A DNA stretch of 64,000 bases from NCBI GenBank assembly GCA_028280945.1, contig JANQKV010000037.1:1-64000 (forward strand), written 5' to 3'. The notes below the pieces were generated by a model. That model did not search any database and was not told the origin of the DNA. It worked only from the letters and a program-made list of their open reading frames with translations. The position numbers were made by a program, and so were the translations under genes. Positions 38,901 through 47,012 of the stretch are shown here, in pieces (position 1 is the stretch's first letter; every line of letters begins with the position of its first letter). Source of the stretch: Opitutaceae bacterium. GTDB lineage: Bacteria; Verrucomicrobiota; Verrucomicrobiia; Opitutales; Opitutaceae.

Positions 38901-39386
38901 CAGCAGCTTCGAGAACGCCTCCAAAGGAGCGGCTTTTTTGTCGTCGGGCACCGGCAGGCCTCCCTCCACGATATGGAATACGCCCTTGGTCGTGCGGCGG
39001 TCGCTGCGGGGGTTGTGCAGGACGCCATTGCGCAGCCGGTAGCTCTTCAGGAGTGGGGAGTCGGCGACATCACCATGAGACGGCAGGGTCAACTCCCGGG
39101 CCATGCCCGGCTGGTCCAGCACAAAGGTCCGCAGAGGCAGGGAAGGCGCGGGGCCGAGGCTGGAGAGATATTGATTGAGGAAGTGCTGAATCCGACCGTC
39201 GACGGGCGAATAACGCTCGACCAGCTGCCGGGTCATCTCGCGATGCCGCGCAAAAATCGGCTCGGTGAGGTGGGTGAGGTCTCCGCTATCTCCGGAAGGA
39301 CTTGATGGGCAACCGAGTAATTCGAGCCGCAAGGCGATGGCTTGGTGTAATTCCTCGGGAGACAGCGGGCGGTTGGCGGACGTCAT
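35970..39386 (-). CDS. Large protein, probable PPi-dependent phosphoenolpyruvate carboxykinase
   Basis: 1138 residues, no signal peptide or membrane segment, so cytosolic. A glycine-rich nucleotide/phosphate-loop-like motif with preceding Cys, CHKPCTVSGGGKSEISK, lies near residue 475. Other conserved-looking blocks are WTGHTGCVILAPHLVSVPKITLGMPHWDLA, ELKCDNRKMASSYLRVGFRDDGSWRVF, and STTGAGSEGALTKGPFN. The size (about 128 kDa) and P-loop-like motif fit the pyrophosphate-type PEP carboxykinase of Propionibacterium and Entamoeba (oxaloacetate + PPi <-> PEP + CO2 + Pi), which has little overall similarity to ATP/GTP enzymes. This identification is from memory of the family and needs a search. The gene stands alone, convergent with sulP and divergent from nothing obvious; it starts MTSANRPLSPEELHQAI. 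Confidence 0.5.
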   Translation of the reverse strand: MTSANRPLSPEELHQAIALRLELLGCPSSPSGDSGDLTHLTEPIFARHREMTRQLVERYSPVDGRIQHFLNQYLSSLGPAPSLPLRTFVLDQPGMARELTLPSHGDVADSPLLKSYRLRNGVLHNPRSDRRTTKGVFHIVEGGLPVPDDKKAAPLEAFSKLLEIALKPPPELARLPYTSEWDQPAECLVSLMLRPMVVPEVPGVNSKKSLETRFFAPGSLVSNLDFVESIFGNAGDPYLPENDSALDIDGWTGHTGCVILAPHLVSVPKITLGMPHWDLATPRQRRDGMCWKEEDELYNDGGAFKLCARDARGVVVTLIADNYFGYCKKEVKTQIGYAANLFGLAEEEHAGGARVYPSYDLGEEFVGNVHVQWRGHTFSEVKERYADLIDVQPEGYAIDRKFDTIYYVPQDVKFDLTAQTVTWKNDGKEQVLPMRAGIDYVRPSGYKVRLDRPPGHSSWNLVGTVAEGTVCHKPCTVSGGGKSEISKAISDAILPGPVFVADFDRDMNRAQELLDYPYENRFADPELRGSDKRPILSAERSLGSVIKLLTPSAEYSDEFNDWLRVIPQYLKELVFVIKRHYRPEWGEDWRSHFSVDIINGTPGNELKCDNRKMASSYLRVGFRDDGSWRVFGLREDYHPAAKIQMEDDITASVVVPAGQLNQVAEGRERPSQKFIKNCETRLFQRPDDAIHRGYDKQAERDLAGPRNFISNFEPLEVDVAKELVADAVGFDQWTEPVKALIKEAATNPDGPSYFVSPAHPRIVDGKPTKNPRYLQMRPDLEDPKGVHLAEMATRLHRKLDADAPVLTPVDAVVPGRRNNPPDPEAGIRSLAVFNPIHYFELPELFVEYISSMTGKSPSTTGAGSEGALTKGPFNCLPAVYDLNSALVSMLLTGHPAFISAAGYVGPKVRVDHDVSLLIPEVWCRMKPEEREPAHMLERGYLEKCRDFEYEGRTIFASRLGYRITRRFAATYFGRVFNHPHVVFTDEMLSPEKQSMEIFVEGVDNIIATHERVAQAYFDDSTIDLACPPLQALLHIMAKGDWNGHGLDAPEVRDMFTREALLESDWYKARLVAKQDWDKQIWERNIQSLELVLDNESMKDTVERLQIKDRIAHAKDELARVSSEDYLASLVGTLGREPV

Positions 39387-39441
39387 AAGCTGCCGAGGTT
39401 GGATTAATCGATCCGTCCGGACAATGCATCGATTGCAAAAA

Positions 39442-39879
39442 TTAAATCACAATCGTGCCTGCCAACAACAGACCGCGGGCCGTCCAGGCTACCGTGCGAA
39501 TCCAGTTGGTCCGGATGAGTTTCTTCAGGGCCAGTGACTCGAAATTCCGACCTAATTGCTGATGCAAAGGAACTTGTAGAACTCCCGTCGACAACCAGTT
39601 CACGGCCACCAATACTCCGGCGGCCCACGCCAGGGCACTGCTGGGCGCCACCACCAGCCACCACAACGCGCCGGCCAGCTCGACCAGCATGAGCGGCCCC
39701 ACCACGGAGCCGACCCTGCGGGTGTAATCCGCGTGGATTTGCGTGAATCGGTCGAGGGGCCAGACGGCCATCATGGGGTAAATCACCCGTTGCACGACCC
39801 AGATCAACCCCACCAAGGCCCAAGTCGCTCCCGCATGGAGCCACCACCACCATGTGCCGATAACTGACTCGATGGGCAT
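39442..39879 (-). CDS. Small integral membrane protein, uncharacterised
   Basis: 145 residues from the ATG at 39879 (MPIESVIGTWWWWLHAGATWALVG), preceded by a GGTGG-like sequence; the track ORF starts 33 codons earlier inside the divergent gene's leader. Four hydrophobic segments are visible: WWWWLHAGATWALVGLIWVVQ, VGPLMLVELAGALWWLVVAP, ALAWAAGVLVAVNWLSTGV, and TVAWTARGLLLAGTIVI. A polar stretch, LHQQLGRNFESLALKKLIRTNWIRT, precedes the last helix. No family name can be given with confidence. Divergent from the deacetylase gene, with start codons 98 bp apart. Confidence 0.75.
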   Translation of the reverse strand: MPIESVIGTWWWWLHAGATWALVGLIWVVQRVIYPMMAVWPLDRFTQIHADYTRRVGSVVGPLMLVELAGALWWLVVAPSSALAWAAGVLVAVNWLSTGVLQVPLHQQLGRNFESLALKKLIRTNWIRTVAWTARGLLLAGTIVI

Positions 39880-39976
39880 CCACCAAATTAACCGGCCGCC
39901 ACCCAACCGCCACTGCCATTGTGAATTTTCAGGCTCACCATTGCCGGAACCCGGCCAGTCGCCCAACGTCGCCCCC

Positions 39977-40852
39977 ATGCAAGTTTTTCACGATGGGAGA
40001 TGTGTCGACTACGGCTCGGCAGTCCGGCCCGAGCAGCCGGCCCGAGTCGCCCGGACGGCACCGTTTCTCCGGTCACGGCATCCAGACTGGACGTGGCATT
40101 GTCCTGCTCCGGCAACCCGCAACCAGGCAACGCGGGCCCACGCGGCGGTGCTTCTCGATCGACTGGGCGAGGCGCAGGATTTTGACGCCGACACCCCGTG
40201 GTTCGCGGAGATCGATACCCATGCCTATCGGGCCTCGGGTTGTGCGGTTGCCGCAGTCGGGGCGGCCGTCACGGGCCAAGGACCAGCGATTTCGCTCATG
40301 CGCCCGCCGGGACACCATGCCACCCGCGAGCAAGCCATGGGCTTTTGTTATCTCAACCATATCGCCATCGCCGCCTTGCACGCCCAGGTTGAACTTGGAG
40401 CTCAGCGCGTGGCGGTTTGGGATTTCGACGCCCACCACGGCAATGGCACCGAGGCAATTCTGGCCGGAAGGCCCCGCACTCTTTTTGCGTCGGTGCATCA
40501 ATCTCCCTGCTACCCCGGCACCGGGCTCACGTCGTTCGAAAACTGCCACAATTGGCTGGTGCCACCACTGGCATCGCGAGAACGGCATTTCGAGGCCTTG
40601 CAAGCGTCCTGGGATCGTGTGATTGCCTTCGACCCCGATCTTGTGCTCGTGTCCGCGGGATTCGATGCCTACGTCGGCGACCCTATTACGGAAATGACTT
40701 TGGAAGAACAGGATTTTGCGACCCTTGGCTCGTGGCTGCACGACGCCCGTGTGCCCGTGGCCGCAGTCCTCGAAGGTGGCTACAGCCCGGATTTGCCCGG
40801 TTTGGTGGAAGCGTTTTTGGCCGCATGGAACGGGATGGCGGCAAGCGCATGA
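39977..40852 (+). CDS. Histone deacetylase-family (acetoin utilisation/polyamine deacetylase-like) hydrolase
   Basis: 291 residues from the ATG at 39977 (MQVFHDGRCVDYGSAVRPEQPARV). Family residues are intact: the catalytic His pair in MRPPGHHAT, the FCYLNHIAIAA segment, the zinc-binding WDFDAHHGNGTEAI, the glycine-rich loop, and SAGFDAYVGDPITEM with the second zinc Asp, ending VLEGGYSPDLP. Such bacterial enzymes deacetylate small amides or acetyl-lysine. The stop overlaps the RNase D start (ATGA), indicating translational coupling, though no functional link between the two is evident. Confidence 0.9.
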   Translation: MQVFHDGRCVDYGSAVRPEQPARVARTAPFLRSRHPDWTWHCPAPATRNQATRAHAAVLLDRLGEAQDFDADTPWFAEIDTHAYRASGCAVAAVGAAVTGQGPAISLMRPPGHHATREQAMGFCYLNHIAIAALHAQVELGAQRVAVWDFDAHHGNGTEAILAGRPRTLFASVHQSPCYPGTGLTSFENCHNWLVPPLASRERHFEALQASWDRVIAFDPDLVLVSAGFDAYVGDPITEMTLEEQDFATLGSWLHDARVPVAAVLEGGYSPDLPGLVEAFLAAWNGMAASA

Positions 40853-42027
40853 TTAAACGCTTTCTTCCAACCACGGCCCGGCGTTTTCTGGGGGTAAAAG
40901 TGAAACCCGAACCGCCGACCTATGAGCTCTACGACCAACCCGGCCAGCTCAAGCCCCTGCTTGATGCCTTGGATCGTGTGGACGAGGTCGCGCTCGATAC
41001 CGAGGCGGACAACATGAACTGCTACCGGACGAAAATCTGCCTGCTGCAGTTCCTCGTGGAGGGCAAGGTCTACCTGGTCGACGCCCTCGCCCCACTCAAC
41101 TTCGATGCTCTCTACGAGCGTCTGGCCGACAAACACCTCCTGATGCACGGGAGCGACTACGACCTTCGCCTCCTGCACGACCTCAACGGCTTCACGGCCA
41201 AGAGCATGTTCGACACCATGCTCGCTGCCCAGCTGCTCAACCGTCAGCGGGTGGGTCTAGCCGGATTACTCGAGGACTACTTTGGACTCGTGATGTCCAA
41301 AGAATCCCAGAAAGCCAATTGGTCGAAGCGCCCGTTGACCAAGAAGCTGCTCGACTACGCTTCCCTCGATGTCTGGCACCTGCCGGAACTGCGCGAAAAC
41401 CTGTCCAAGGAACTGACCAAACTCGGTCGCATGGAGTGGCTCGAGCAACAATGTCTGCGCCAGATCGAAGCGGGGCAGGCGGGTTTTCCAACCGGCGACG
41501 AAAACGCGTGGCGTATCGGCAAATCCGAACGTTTGCGTGGAACCAGCCTCGGGGTCCTGCATGCCGTCTGGCACTGGCGGGAGGCTCAGGCAGAGCGGTT
41601 GGACACCCCGCCGTTTAAAATCTGCAACAACAGCCTGCTCCTCAAAATGGCGGAAGCGGCCAAGGATCACGATCAGGCCGATGCCATTGTCGGCGCAATT
41701 CATCTGGGTCGGCGTCATCCCCGGCTCATTCGTTCGCTGACCACCGCGGTGAAAAAGGGCCTTGAAACCGACCCGGACTCCTTGCCGCGTCGCAAGCGCA
41801 ACCGTGATCACCGGCCACTCACGCCCAAGGAACTGGCCTTCCAAGATCGTCTCAAGGCCGATCGCGACGTTCTGGCGGAAAAGCTCCAACTCGACGCCAC
41901 GCTCATCGCCAACCGTTCCCAGCTGGCGCAAATCGCCCGGGATCCCGCCAGGATGGGCGAGCTACTGCTGCCCTGGCAGTGCGATCTCATCACGTCATTG
42001 CCGTCATTCGTCCAAAACGACCCCTGA
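40849..42027 (+). CDS. rnd: Ribonuclease D
   Basis: 392 residues from the ATG at 40849, which overlaps the previous stop by four bases; the longer track ORF is the deacetylase gene in another frame. The DEDD exonuclease residues are visible: DTEAD (ExoI), LLMHGSDYDLRLLH and FDTMLAAQLL (ExoII), and the Tyr/Asp of YASLDVWHLPEL (ExoIII, DEDDy type). An HRDC-like domain follows (LRGTSLGVLHAVWHWREAQAERLDTPPFKICNN). RNase D trims tRNA 3' ends. Its length agrees with the E. coli enzyme. Confidence 0.92.
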   Translation: MIKRFLPTTARRFLGVKVKPEPPTYELYDQPGQLKPLLDALDRVDEVALDTEADNMNCYRTKICLLQFLVEGKVYLVDALAPLNFDALYERLADKHLLMHGSDYDLRLLHDLNGFTAKSMFDTMLAAQLLNRQRVGLAGLLEDYFGLVMSKESQKANWSKRPLTKKLLDYASLDVWHLPELRENLSKELTKLGRMEWLEQQCLRQIEAGQAGFPTGDENAWRIGKSERLRGTSLGVLHAVWHWREAQAERLDTPPFKICNNSLLLKMAEAAKDHDQADAIVGAIHLGRRHPRLIRSLTTAVKKGLETDPDSLPRRKRNRDHRPLTPKELAFQDRLKADRDVLAEKLQLDATLIANRSQLAQIARDPARMGELLLPWQCDLITSLPSFVQNDP

Positions 42028-42100
42028 GCCCTAACTATTTGTGGGTCGGGCTTTACGCATAACTGCTCTGAACCTTTGGTGAGGGCGCTCTCTCTATCCG

Positions 42101-43786
42101 GTGCCCGATCCGACCTCCAGTGCCTCTGCCAACATCGCCCGCCATCTGCCGTTGATGGCGGACGCACAACCTGGTGTTGCGGCCCTCAAGATACCCCGCG
42201 GCCGTACTTCCCACGGCGACATTGATTATCTGACTCTGAGCTTTGCCGAACTCGAGACCGAGGCCGCTGCGTGGCAGCACCGACTTGTCTCAGCCGGAGT
42301 CGGGCGCGGCGATCGTGTGCTTGTCATGGTGCGCCAGGGCCTGCCGCTCATCGCCAGCGTGTTTGCCCTTTTCGCCACCGGGGCCGTGCCGGTGGTCATC
42401 GACCCGGGCATGGGGCGAAAGTCTTTTTTGCGCTGCGTGGAGCGATCCCGTCCCAAGGCCCTCCTGGGGATTCCACTTGCCCGGATCCTGAGCCACGTCT
42501 TTCGCGGAGCGTTCAAGTCGGTCTCGATCCGAGTGAGTGCCAGCGGCACCACCACCGCCCGGTGTAAGCGAGGAATGGATACGCCAACACGACTTGCCGT
42601 GGCCGACTCCGCGCCAGATGAGCTGGCCGCGATTTTGTTCACCTCGGGCTCAACCGGGGCGCCCAAGGGCGTTTGCTACGAACACGGCATGTTTGCCGGA
42701 CAAGTGGAGCTCATTCGCCGCACGTTTGATATCCAACCCGGTGAAATCGACCTGCCGATGTTGCCGATTTTCGCTCTCTTCAACCCCGCCCTCGGCATGA
42801 CCACCGTCGTGCCGGAGATCGATCCCAGCAAACCCGCCACGGTCGACCCGGCGAAGGTGGTGCAGGCGATCACGCAGGAAGGCATCACCAATTCATTCGG
42901 TTCGCCCACCCTGTGGTTGAAGATTGCCCGGCATTGCCAACGCCAGGGTTTGGTTCTCGGTTCGATGAAACGAGTGCTCTCGGCCGGGGCGCCGGTTTCT
43001 CCGGAGCTCTGGGAACTGATGCAGTCTGTCCTCGCCCACGGCACCCTGCACAGCCCCTACGGTGCCACCGAAGTGTTGCCCGTCAGCTCAATCGATGCCT
43101 CCACTGTCCTGGGCGAAACCGCCGCCCTGACCCTCGCAGGCAAAGGGACGTGTGTCGGCAAAATCGTGTCCGAAAACAAAGTGCGCATCATCGCGCTTCA
43201 AGAGGATCCCATCGCCACCTTGGCCGAAACAACACCACTTCCCGCCGGCAAAATCGGCGAAATCATCGTGCGCGGCCCTACCGTGACCAAAACCTACGAC
43301 GCGCTGCCCGAAGCCACTGCCCGGGCCAAGATTCGGGATGCCGACGGCACGATTTGGCACCGCATCGGCGATTGCGGTTACCTCGATGACGCCGATCGGC
43401 TGTGGTTTTGCGGTCGCGCTGCCGAGCGCGTGCGGACGGCCCACGGTCCACTTTACAGCGAACAGGTTGAGCCTGCTTTCAACAACCATGCAGGCGTGCG
43501 CCGCAGCGCCTTGATCGGGGTGGGTCCCTCCGATCGCCAACGCGCCGCCATAGTGATCGAACCTCGCGACCCGGCTGTGCTGAAAGCCAGCGCCAAAGGC
43601 CGTGAATTGGGCCGCCAACTCCGTGATGCGACACGCGAGCATCCCCATGCCGGACGCATTACGCTCTTCTTTTTTCACCCGAGTTTTCCCGTGGATGTCC
43701 GCCACAACGCCAAGATCCACCGGCTCACGTTGGCAAACTGGGCCGAGACTGAAGGCGTCGGCCTCGAAATCGATCCGAAGAAATGA
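42101..43786 (+). CDS. oleC: OleC, beta-lactone synthetase of olefin biosynthesis (AMP-binding family)
   Basis: 561 residues from a GTG start. ANL-superfamily motifs: P-loop-like ILFTSGSTGAPKGVCYEHGMF, the aromatic/ATP motif HSPYGATEVLP, and the C-terminal hinge region WHRIGDCGYLDDADRLWFCGRAAERV with HGPLYSEQVEP. OleC converts a beta-hydroxy acid to a beta-lactone using ATP. Features favouring OleC over acyl-CoA synthetases are the PxxxLFNPALG region, YGATEVLPVSSID, the short C-terminus and the overlap (4 bp) with the oleD reductase gene. oleA and oleB are not in this window, so the pathway is split or carried by unlinked genes. Confidence 0.88.
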   Translation: MPDPTSSASANIARHLPLMADAQPGVAALKIPRGRTSHGDIDYLTLSFAELETEAAAWQHRLVSAGVGRGDRVLVMVRQGLPLIASVFALFATGAVPVVIDPGMGRKSFLRCVERSRPKALLGIPLARILSHVFRGAFKSVSIRVSASGTTTARCKRGMDTPTRLAVADSAPDELAAILFTSGSTGAPKGVCYEHGMFAGQVELIRRTFDIQPGEIDLPMLPIFALFNPALGMTTVVPEIDPSKPATVDPAKVVQAITQEGITNSFGSPTLWLKIARHCQRQGLVLGSMKRVLSAGAPVSPELWELMQSVLAHGTLHSPYGATEVLPVSSIDASTVLGETAALTLAGKGTCVGKIVSENKVRIIALQEDPIATLAETTPLPAGKIGEIIVRGPTVTKTYDALPEATARAKIRDADGTIWHRIGDCGYLDDADRLWFCGRAAERVRTAHGPLYSEQVEPAFNNHAGVRRSALIGVGPSDRQRAAIVIEPRDPAVLKASAKGRELGRQLRDATREHPHAGRITLFFFHPSFPVDVRHNAKIHRLTLANWAETEGVGLEIDPKK

Positions 43787-44799
43787 GCGCACTTCCCTCC
43801 AGCCCCGTTTTGGTCACCGGCGGCACCGGTTTTCTTGGTTCACACTTGGTTGATCAACTGCTGGCTGCCGGACGTTCCGTGACGGTGGTATCCCGGCAAC
43901 CTCGGCCGGAGTTGGCCGCGCGGGGGATTCGCGTAGTAACAGGATCACTACACGACTCCACCGTCAGCGCCGAAGCCGTGCGCGACGTGGAGACCGTTTA
44001 CCACGTGGCGGCCCGGGTGGGGGTCTGGGGTAAGCGTGACGACTTTCACCGCGACAACGTGGTTGCCACGGAAACGCTTCTGGCCGCGGCACAGGCGGCG
44101 GAAGTAAGGCGCTTCATTTACACCAGCACGCCGAGTGTCGTCTACAATGGCCAGGACCTCTCCGGGGCCGACGAATCGCTTCCGCTTACGACCGATTGCC
44201 CCAGCCCCTATCCGCTTACCAAAGCCCAAGCCGAAGCCAAGGTGATTGCCGCCAACCGCAAAGGGTTTCTCACGACCGCCCTGCGACCTCACTTGATCTG
44301 GGGCATCGGTGATCCCCACCTGGTGCCGCGGATATTGGCGCGGGCTCGTGCGGGCCACCTGCGCATCGTCGGTCACGGACGAAACCGCGTCGACATGGTC
44401 CACATCACCAACGCCACCCAGGCCCACCTCGATGCAGAGTGTCACTTAATAAGTGACACTTCCCAAGACCCGGGGCCGGCGGGGAGGGCGTATTTTATCA
44501 CCAATGATGAGCCGGTGAATTTGTGGGAGTGGATCAACGGACTTTTGCGTGCATTGGGAGAGCCGCCGCTCACAAAGCGTATCTCGCTCGCTGCAGCGTC
44601 ACGCATCGGAGCCGTCTGCGAGGGCCTTTGGGGCGTGTTGCCATTAAAAGGCGAGCCGCCCATGACTCGCTTCATCGCCGCGGAATTGGCCAAGGACCAT
44701 TGGTTCGACATCAGTGCCGCCCGCCGCGACCTCGGCTACCGACCCACCGTCTCCATGGCCGACGGCACCGCCGAGCTGGTCGCCCACTTGCTCGGTTAA
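43783..44799 (+). CDS. oleD: OleD, 2-alkyl-3-oxoalkanoate reductase (3-beta-HSD/SDR family)
   Basis: 338 residues, extended SDR. The NAD(P)-binding motif is VTGGTGFLGSHLVDQL; the catalytic Tyr-Lys pair is YPLTKAQAE; the typical LRPHLIWGIGDPHLVPRIL block of OleD-type reductases follows. OleD reduces the OleA product to the beta-hydroxy acid used by OleC. The start overlaps the oleC stop by 4 bp. At residues about 218-226 the sequence ECHLISDTS is encoded by a perfect palindrome (44438-44460) in a loop region that often varies between homologues; the gene stays in frame. Confidence 0.88.
   Translation: MSALPSSPVLVTGGTGFLGSHLVDQLLAAGRSVTVVSRQPRPELAARGIRVVTGSLHDSTVSAEAVRDVETVYHVAARVGVWGKRDDFHRDNVVATETLLAAAQAAEVRRFIYTSTPSVVYNGQDLSGADESLPLTTDCPSPYPLTKAQAEAKVIAANRKGFLTTALRPHLIWGIGDPHLVPRILARARAGHLRIVGHGRNRVDMVHITNATQAHLDAECHLISDTSQDPGPAGRAYFITNDEPVNLWEWINGLLRALGEPPLTKRISLAAASRIGAVCEGLWGVLPLKGEPPMTRFIAAELAKDHWFDISAARRDLGYRPTVSMADGTAELVAHLLG
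44438..44460. repeat. In-frame palindrome within oleD
   Basis: agtgtcactta-a-taagtgacact: perfect 11-bp arms and one central base. It shares TGTCAC-N7-GTGAC with the element at 14686-14703. It is translated as part of OleD, consistent with an insertion tolerated in a surface loop. Confidence 0.7.
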
Positions 44800-45602
44800 C
44801 CGCGCTGGCGGACGGCTTCGAAGAGGGTGATGATCGTGGCCATGGCCACGTTGAGAGAGTCGGCCTGGCCCGCCATCGGGATGCGCACGGTGTCGTCCGC
44901 TTCCGCCAGCCACTCGTCACTCAGTCCGTATTGTTCGCTGCCCATCACGATGGCCAAAGGCCCGGTTAGGGCGGCGGCGGTATGCAACTGAGTCGCGGCC
45001 GGGGTGGTGGCAACCGACCGAATGCCTTTGGCCTGCAACCAGTCCCGCACATCGCCGCTGTCGGCAATCACCACCGGCACCGAAAAAAGCACGCCGGTCG
45101 ATGCCCGCACCACGTTGGGGTTAAACAAATCGGTAACCGGATCGCAGACGATCAGTCCATCCACTCCCGCGGCATCCGCGCTGCGCAGGATCGTGCCCAG
45201 ATTACCGGGTTTTTCAATTGCCTCCACCACCAGTAAAAACGGGGACACGGAGAGAGCCAGGTCGTCGAGATCGTTGCGCCACTGGGGCAGGACGGCCAAC
45301 AGCCCGTCAGGACGCTCGCGGTATGCGACCTTGGCAAACGCGGGCTTGTTGAGTTGGAAAACCCGGGCTCCCGCCGCCTCCGCATCGGCAATCAATCGGG
45401 CCTCATTGCCCTGCGCGCCGGGATACCACTCGGGGCACACAAAGAGTTCAACCGGAGGATGGCCTTTGTCGATCGCCCGCCGGATCTGCCGATAACCCTC
45501 CACCAGAAACTGCTGGGCCGCATCGCGCGGCCGCCGATCGCGCAACTTGACGAGCTGTTTTACCCGGGGGTTCTGCAGGCTGGTGATGACCTCGGCATCC
45601 AT
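44796..45602 (-). CDS. SpoU/TrmH-family RNA 2'-O-methyltransferase
   Basis: 268 residues from the ATG at 45602 (MDAEVITSLQNPRVKQLVKLRDRRPR); the track start at 45617 uses a GTG inside an inverted repeat. N-terminal substrate-binding domain: QQFLVEGYRQIRRAID. The SPOUT catalytic domain has the three motifs: VVEAIEKPGNLGTILRSADAAG (motif 1), IVMGSEQYGLSDEW (motif 2) and RIPMAGQADSLNVAMATIITLFEA (motif 3), which form the trefoil knot binding SAM. The exact rRNA or tRNA target is not assignable. Its stop overlaps the end of oleD on the opposite strand. Confidence 0.92.
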   Translation of the reverse strand: MDAEVITSLQNPRVKQLVKLRDRRPRDAAQQFLVEGYRQIRRAIDKGHPPVELFVCPEWYPGAQGNEARLIADAEAAGARVFQLNKPAFAKVAYRERPDGLLAVLPQWRNDLDDLALSVSPFLLVVEAIEKPGNLGTILRSADAAGVDGLIVCDPVTDLFNPNVVRASTGVLFSVPVVIADSGDVRDWLQAKGIRSVATTPAATQLHTAAALTGPLAIVMGSEQYGLSDEWLAEADDTVRIPMAGQADSLNVAMATIITLFEAVRQRG

Positions 45603-45603
45603 A

Positions 45604-45681
45604 CCCACGAAACACACGAAATCGCTCGAAAAGAAAACACTGCATTCCGCCCCTATCGTGTCTTTTCGTGTGTTTCGTGGG
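45604..45681. repeat. 18-bp perfect inverted repeat between two methyltransferase genes
   Basis: cccacgaaacacacgaaa (45604-45621) and tttcgtgtgtttcgtggg (45664-45681) are exact reverse complements separated by 42 bp. The spacer itself contains a second partial pairing (cgaaaagaaaacac / gtgtcttttcg). It lies between the divergent starts of the SpoU-family gene and rlmD, and both ORFs would begin with the same peptide (M-C-F-V-G) if read from its GTG codons. Confidence 0.8.
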
Positions 45682-46963
45682 CAGAAAGCAAAACCAACGC
45701 CGCCGGGACTTTCCGTTTCCCTACCATACTGAGATCGAGCTCGAAATCACGACGCTCACCAATCGCGGCGTAGGTCTCGGTCGGGTGAAAGTCGCCGTTG
45801 ATCCGGCAAATCAACCATCCGAAATCGACAATTCCGATTCAAGCTGGGTGGTCATGGTGCCCTTTGCGTTGCCCGGCGAGCGCGTGCGGGCGCGGGTGTT
45901 TCGCAACCAAAAGAATTTTTCCGAAGCCGATCTGGTGGAGGTTCTGCAGGCTTCGCCCGACCGCATCGAACCGCGCTGTCCGGTGTTTGGGGCCTGCGGT
46001 GGCTGTCAGTATCAACATTTTAACTACGATGGGCAGCTGGCTTGGAAACGCCGGCAGGTTACCGAGCTCCTCCGCCACATGGCGGGCATCGAGCACGCCG
46101 TGAATCCGGTGATCGGTTCGCCGGAGCAATTCGGCTACCGTTCCAAGATCACGCCTCACTTCCAACTGCCGCGAGAGGGCGATGATCCCGCAGCGCAGCC
46201 CATCGGTTTCCTCCGTCAGGGCACCCGCAACCAGATCGTGGACGTGCCGGCATGTCTGATCGCCACCGCCGTCATCAATGCCACGCTCGGGGACGTGCGC
46301 GCCGCCGTGCGCCAAAAACTCGGTCAGGGAGGCTACAAAAAGGGCGCCACGTTGCTTCTGCGAGATGCCTCGGGCGAGGTTACCACCGACTACGATCAAA
46401 TCGTCACGGAGACTGTGGGCGACCTGCAGCTGCGATTCCTGGCCCGCGATTTTTTCCAAAACAACCCCTCCATCCTCCCGGCATTTACGGACTATGCCCG
46501 TGAGCAGGCGGCGGGGAGCGGGGCCAAATTCATGGTCGATGCCTACTGCGGCAGTGGACTTTTTGCGCTCACCGCGGCCCCCGCCTTCGAACTGGTGCGG
46601 GGCATTGAGATCAGCAAGACCTCAGTGGAATTTGCGACCGCCAACGCCAAGCGGAACGACATTACCAACGCCACTTTTCAAGCTGGCGACGCTTCGGCCA
46701 TCTTCGCGGATCTGGACTTTCCGCCAGCCGATACGGTTGTGTTGATCGATCCCCCGCGAAAGGGCTGTGATGAGAGTTTCCTGAACCAGCTCTTCGCCTA
46801 CGGACCGCGGGCGGTGGTCTACGTGAGTTGCGACCCCGCCACTCAGATGCGGGACCTCGTGCATTTCCGCGAAGCTGACTACAAGATCACTGCCGTGCAG
46901 CCCTTCGACCTTTTCCCCCAAACCCGCCACCTCGAGTGCGTGGTGACTTTGGTGAAGACCTGA
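45668..46963 (+). CDS. rlmD: RlmD/RumA-type RNA (uracil-5-)-methyltransferase
   Basis: Up to 431 residues. The start is uncertain: no ATG lies in frame near the family N-terminus, and the only candidates are GTG codons at 45668 or 45677 inside the inverted repeat. A TRAM-like N-terminal domain (LEITTLTNRGVGLGRVKV ... VPFALPGERVRARVF) is followed by the iron-sulfur cluster motif CPVFGACGGCQYQHFNYD. SAM motifs are DAYCGSGLFALT, GIEISKTSVEFA and LIDPPRKGCDESF; the catalytic Cys is in YVSCDPATQMRDL. This layout fits 23S rRNA m5U methyltransferase RlmD, but RlmC/TrmA-like specificity is not excluded. Confidence 0.88.
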   Translation: MCFVGRKQNQRRRDFPFPYHTEIELEITTLTNRGVGLGRVKVAVDPANQPSEIDNSDSSWVVMVPFALPGERVRARVFRNQKNFSEADLVEVLQASPDRIEPRCPVFGACGGCQYQHFNYDGQLAWKRRQVTELLRHMAGIEHAVNPVIGSPEQFGYRSKITPHFQLPREGDDPAAQPIGFLRQGTRNQIVDVPACLIATAVINATLGDVRAAVRQKLGQGGYKKGATLLLRDASGEVTTDYDQIVTETVGDLQLRFLARDFFQNNPSILPAFTDYAREQAAGSGAKFMVDAYCGSGLFALTAAPAFELVRGIEISKTSVEFATANAKRNDITNATFQAGDASAIFADLDFPPADTVVLIDPPRKGCDESFLNQLFAYGPRAVVYVSCDPATQMRDLVHFREADYKITAVQPFDLFPQTRHLECVVTLVKT

Positions 46964-47012
46964 GCGAAATGAATCCCTATGAGAAATTCGCCGTGACCTG
47001 AGGATCGCGACA

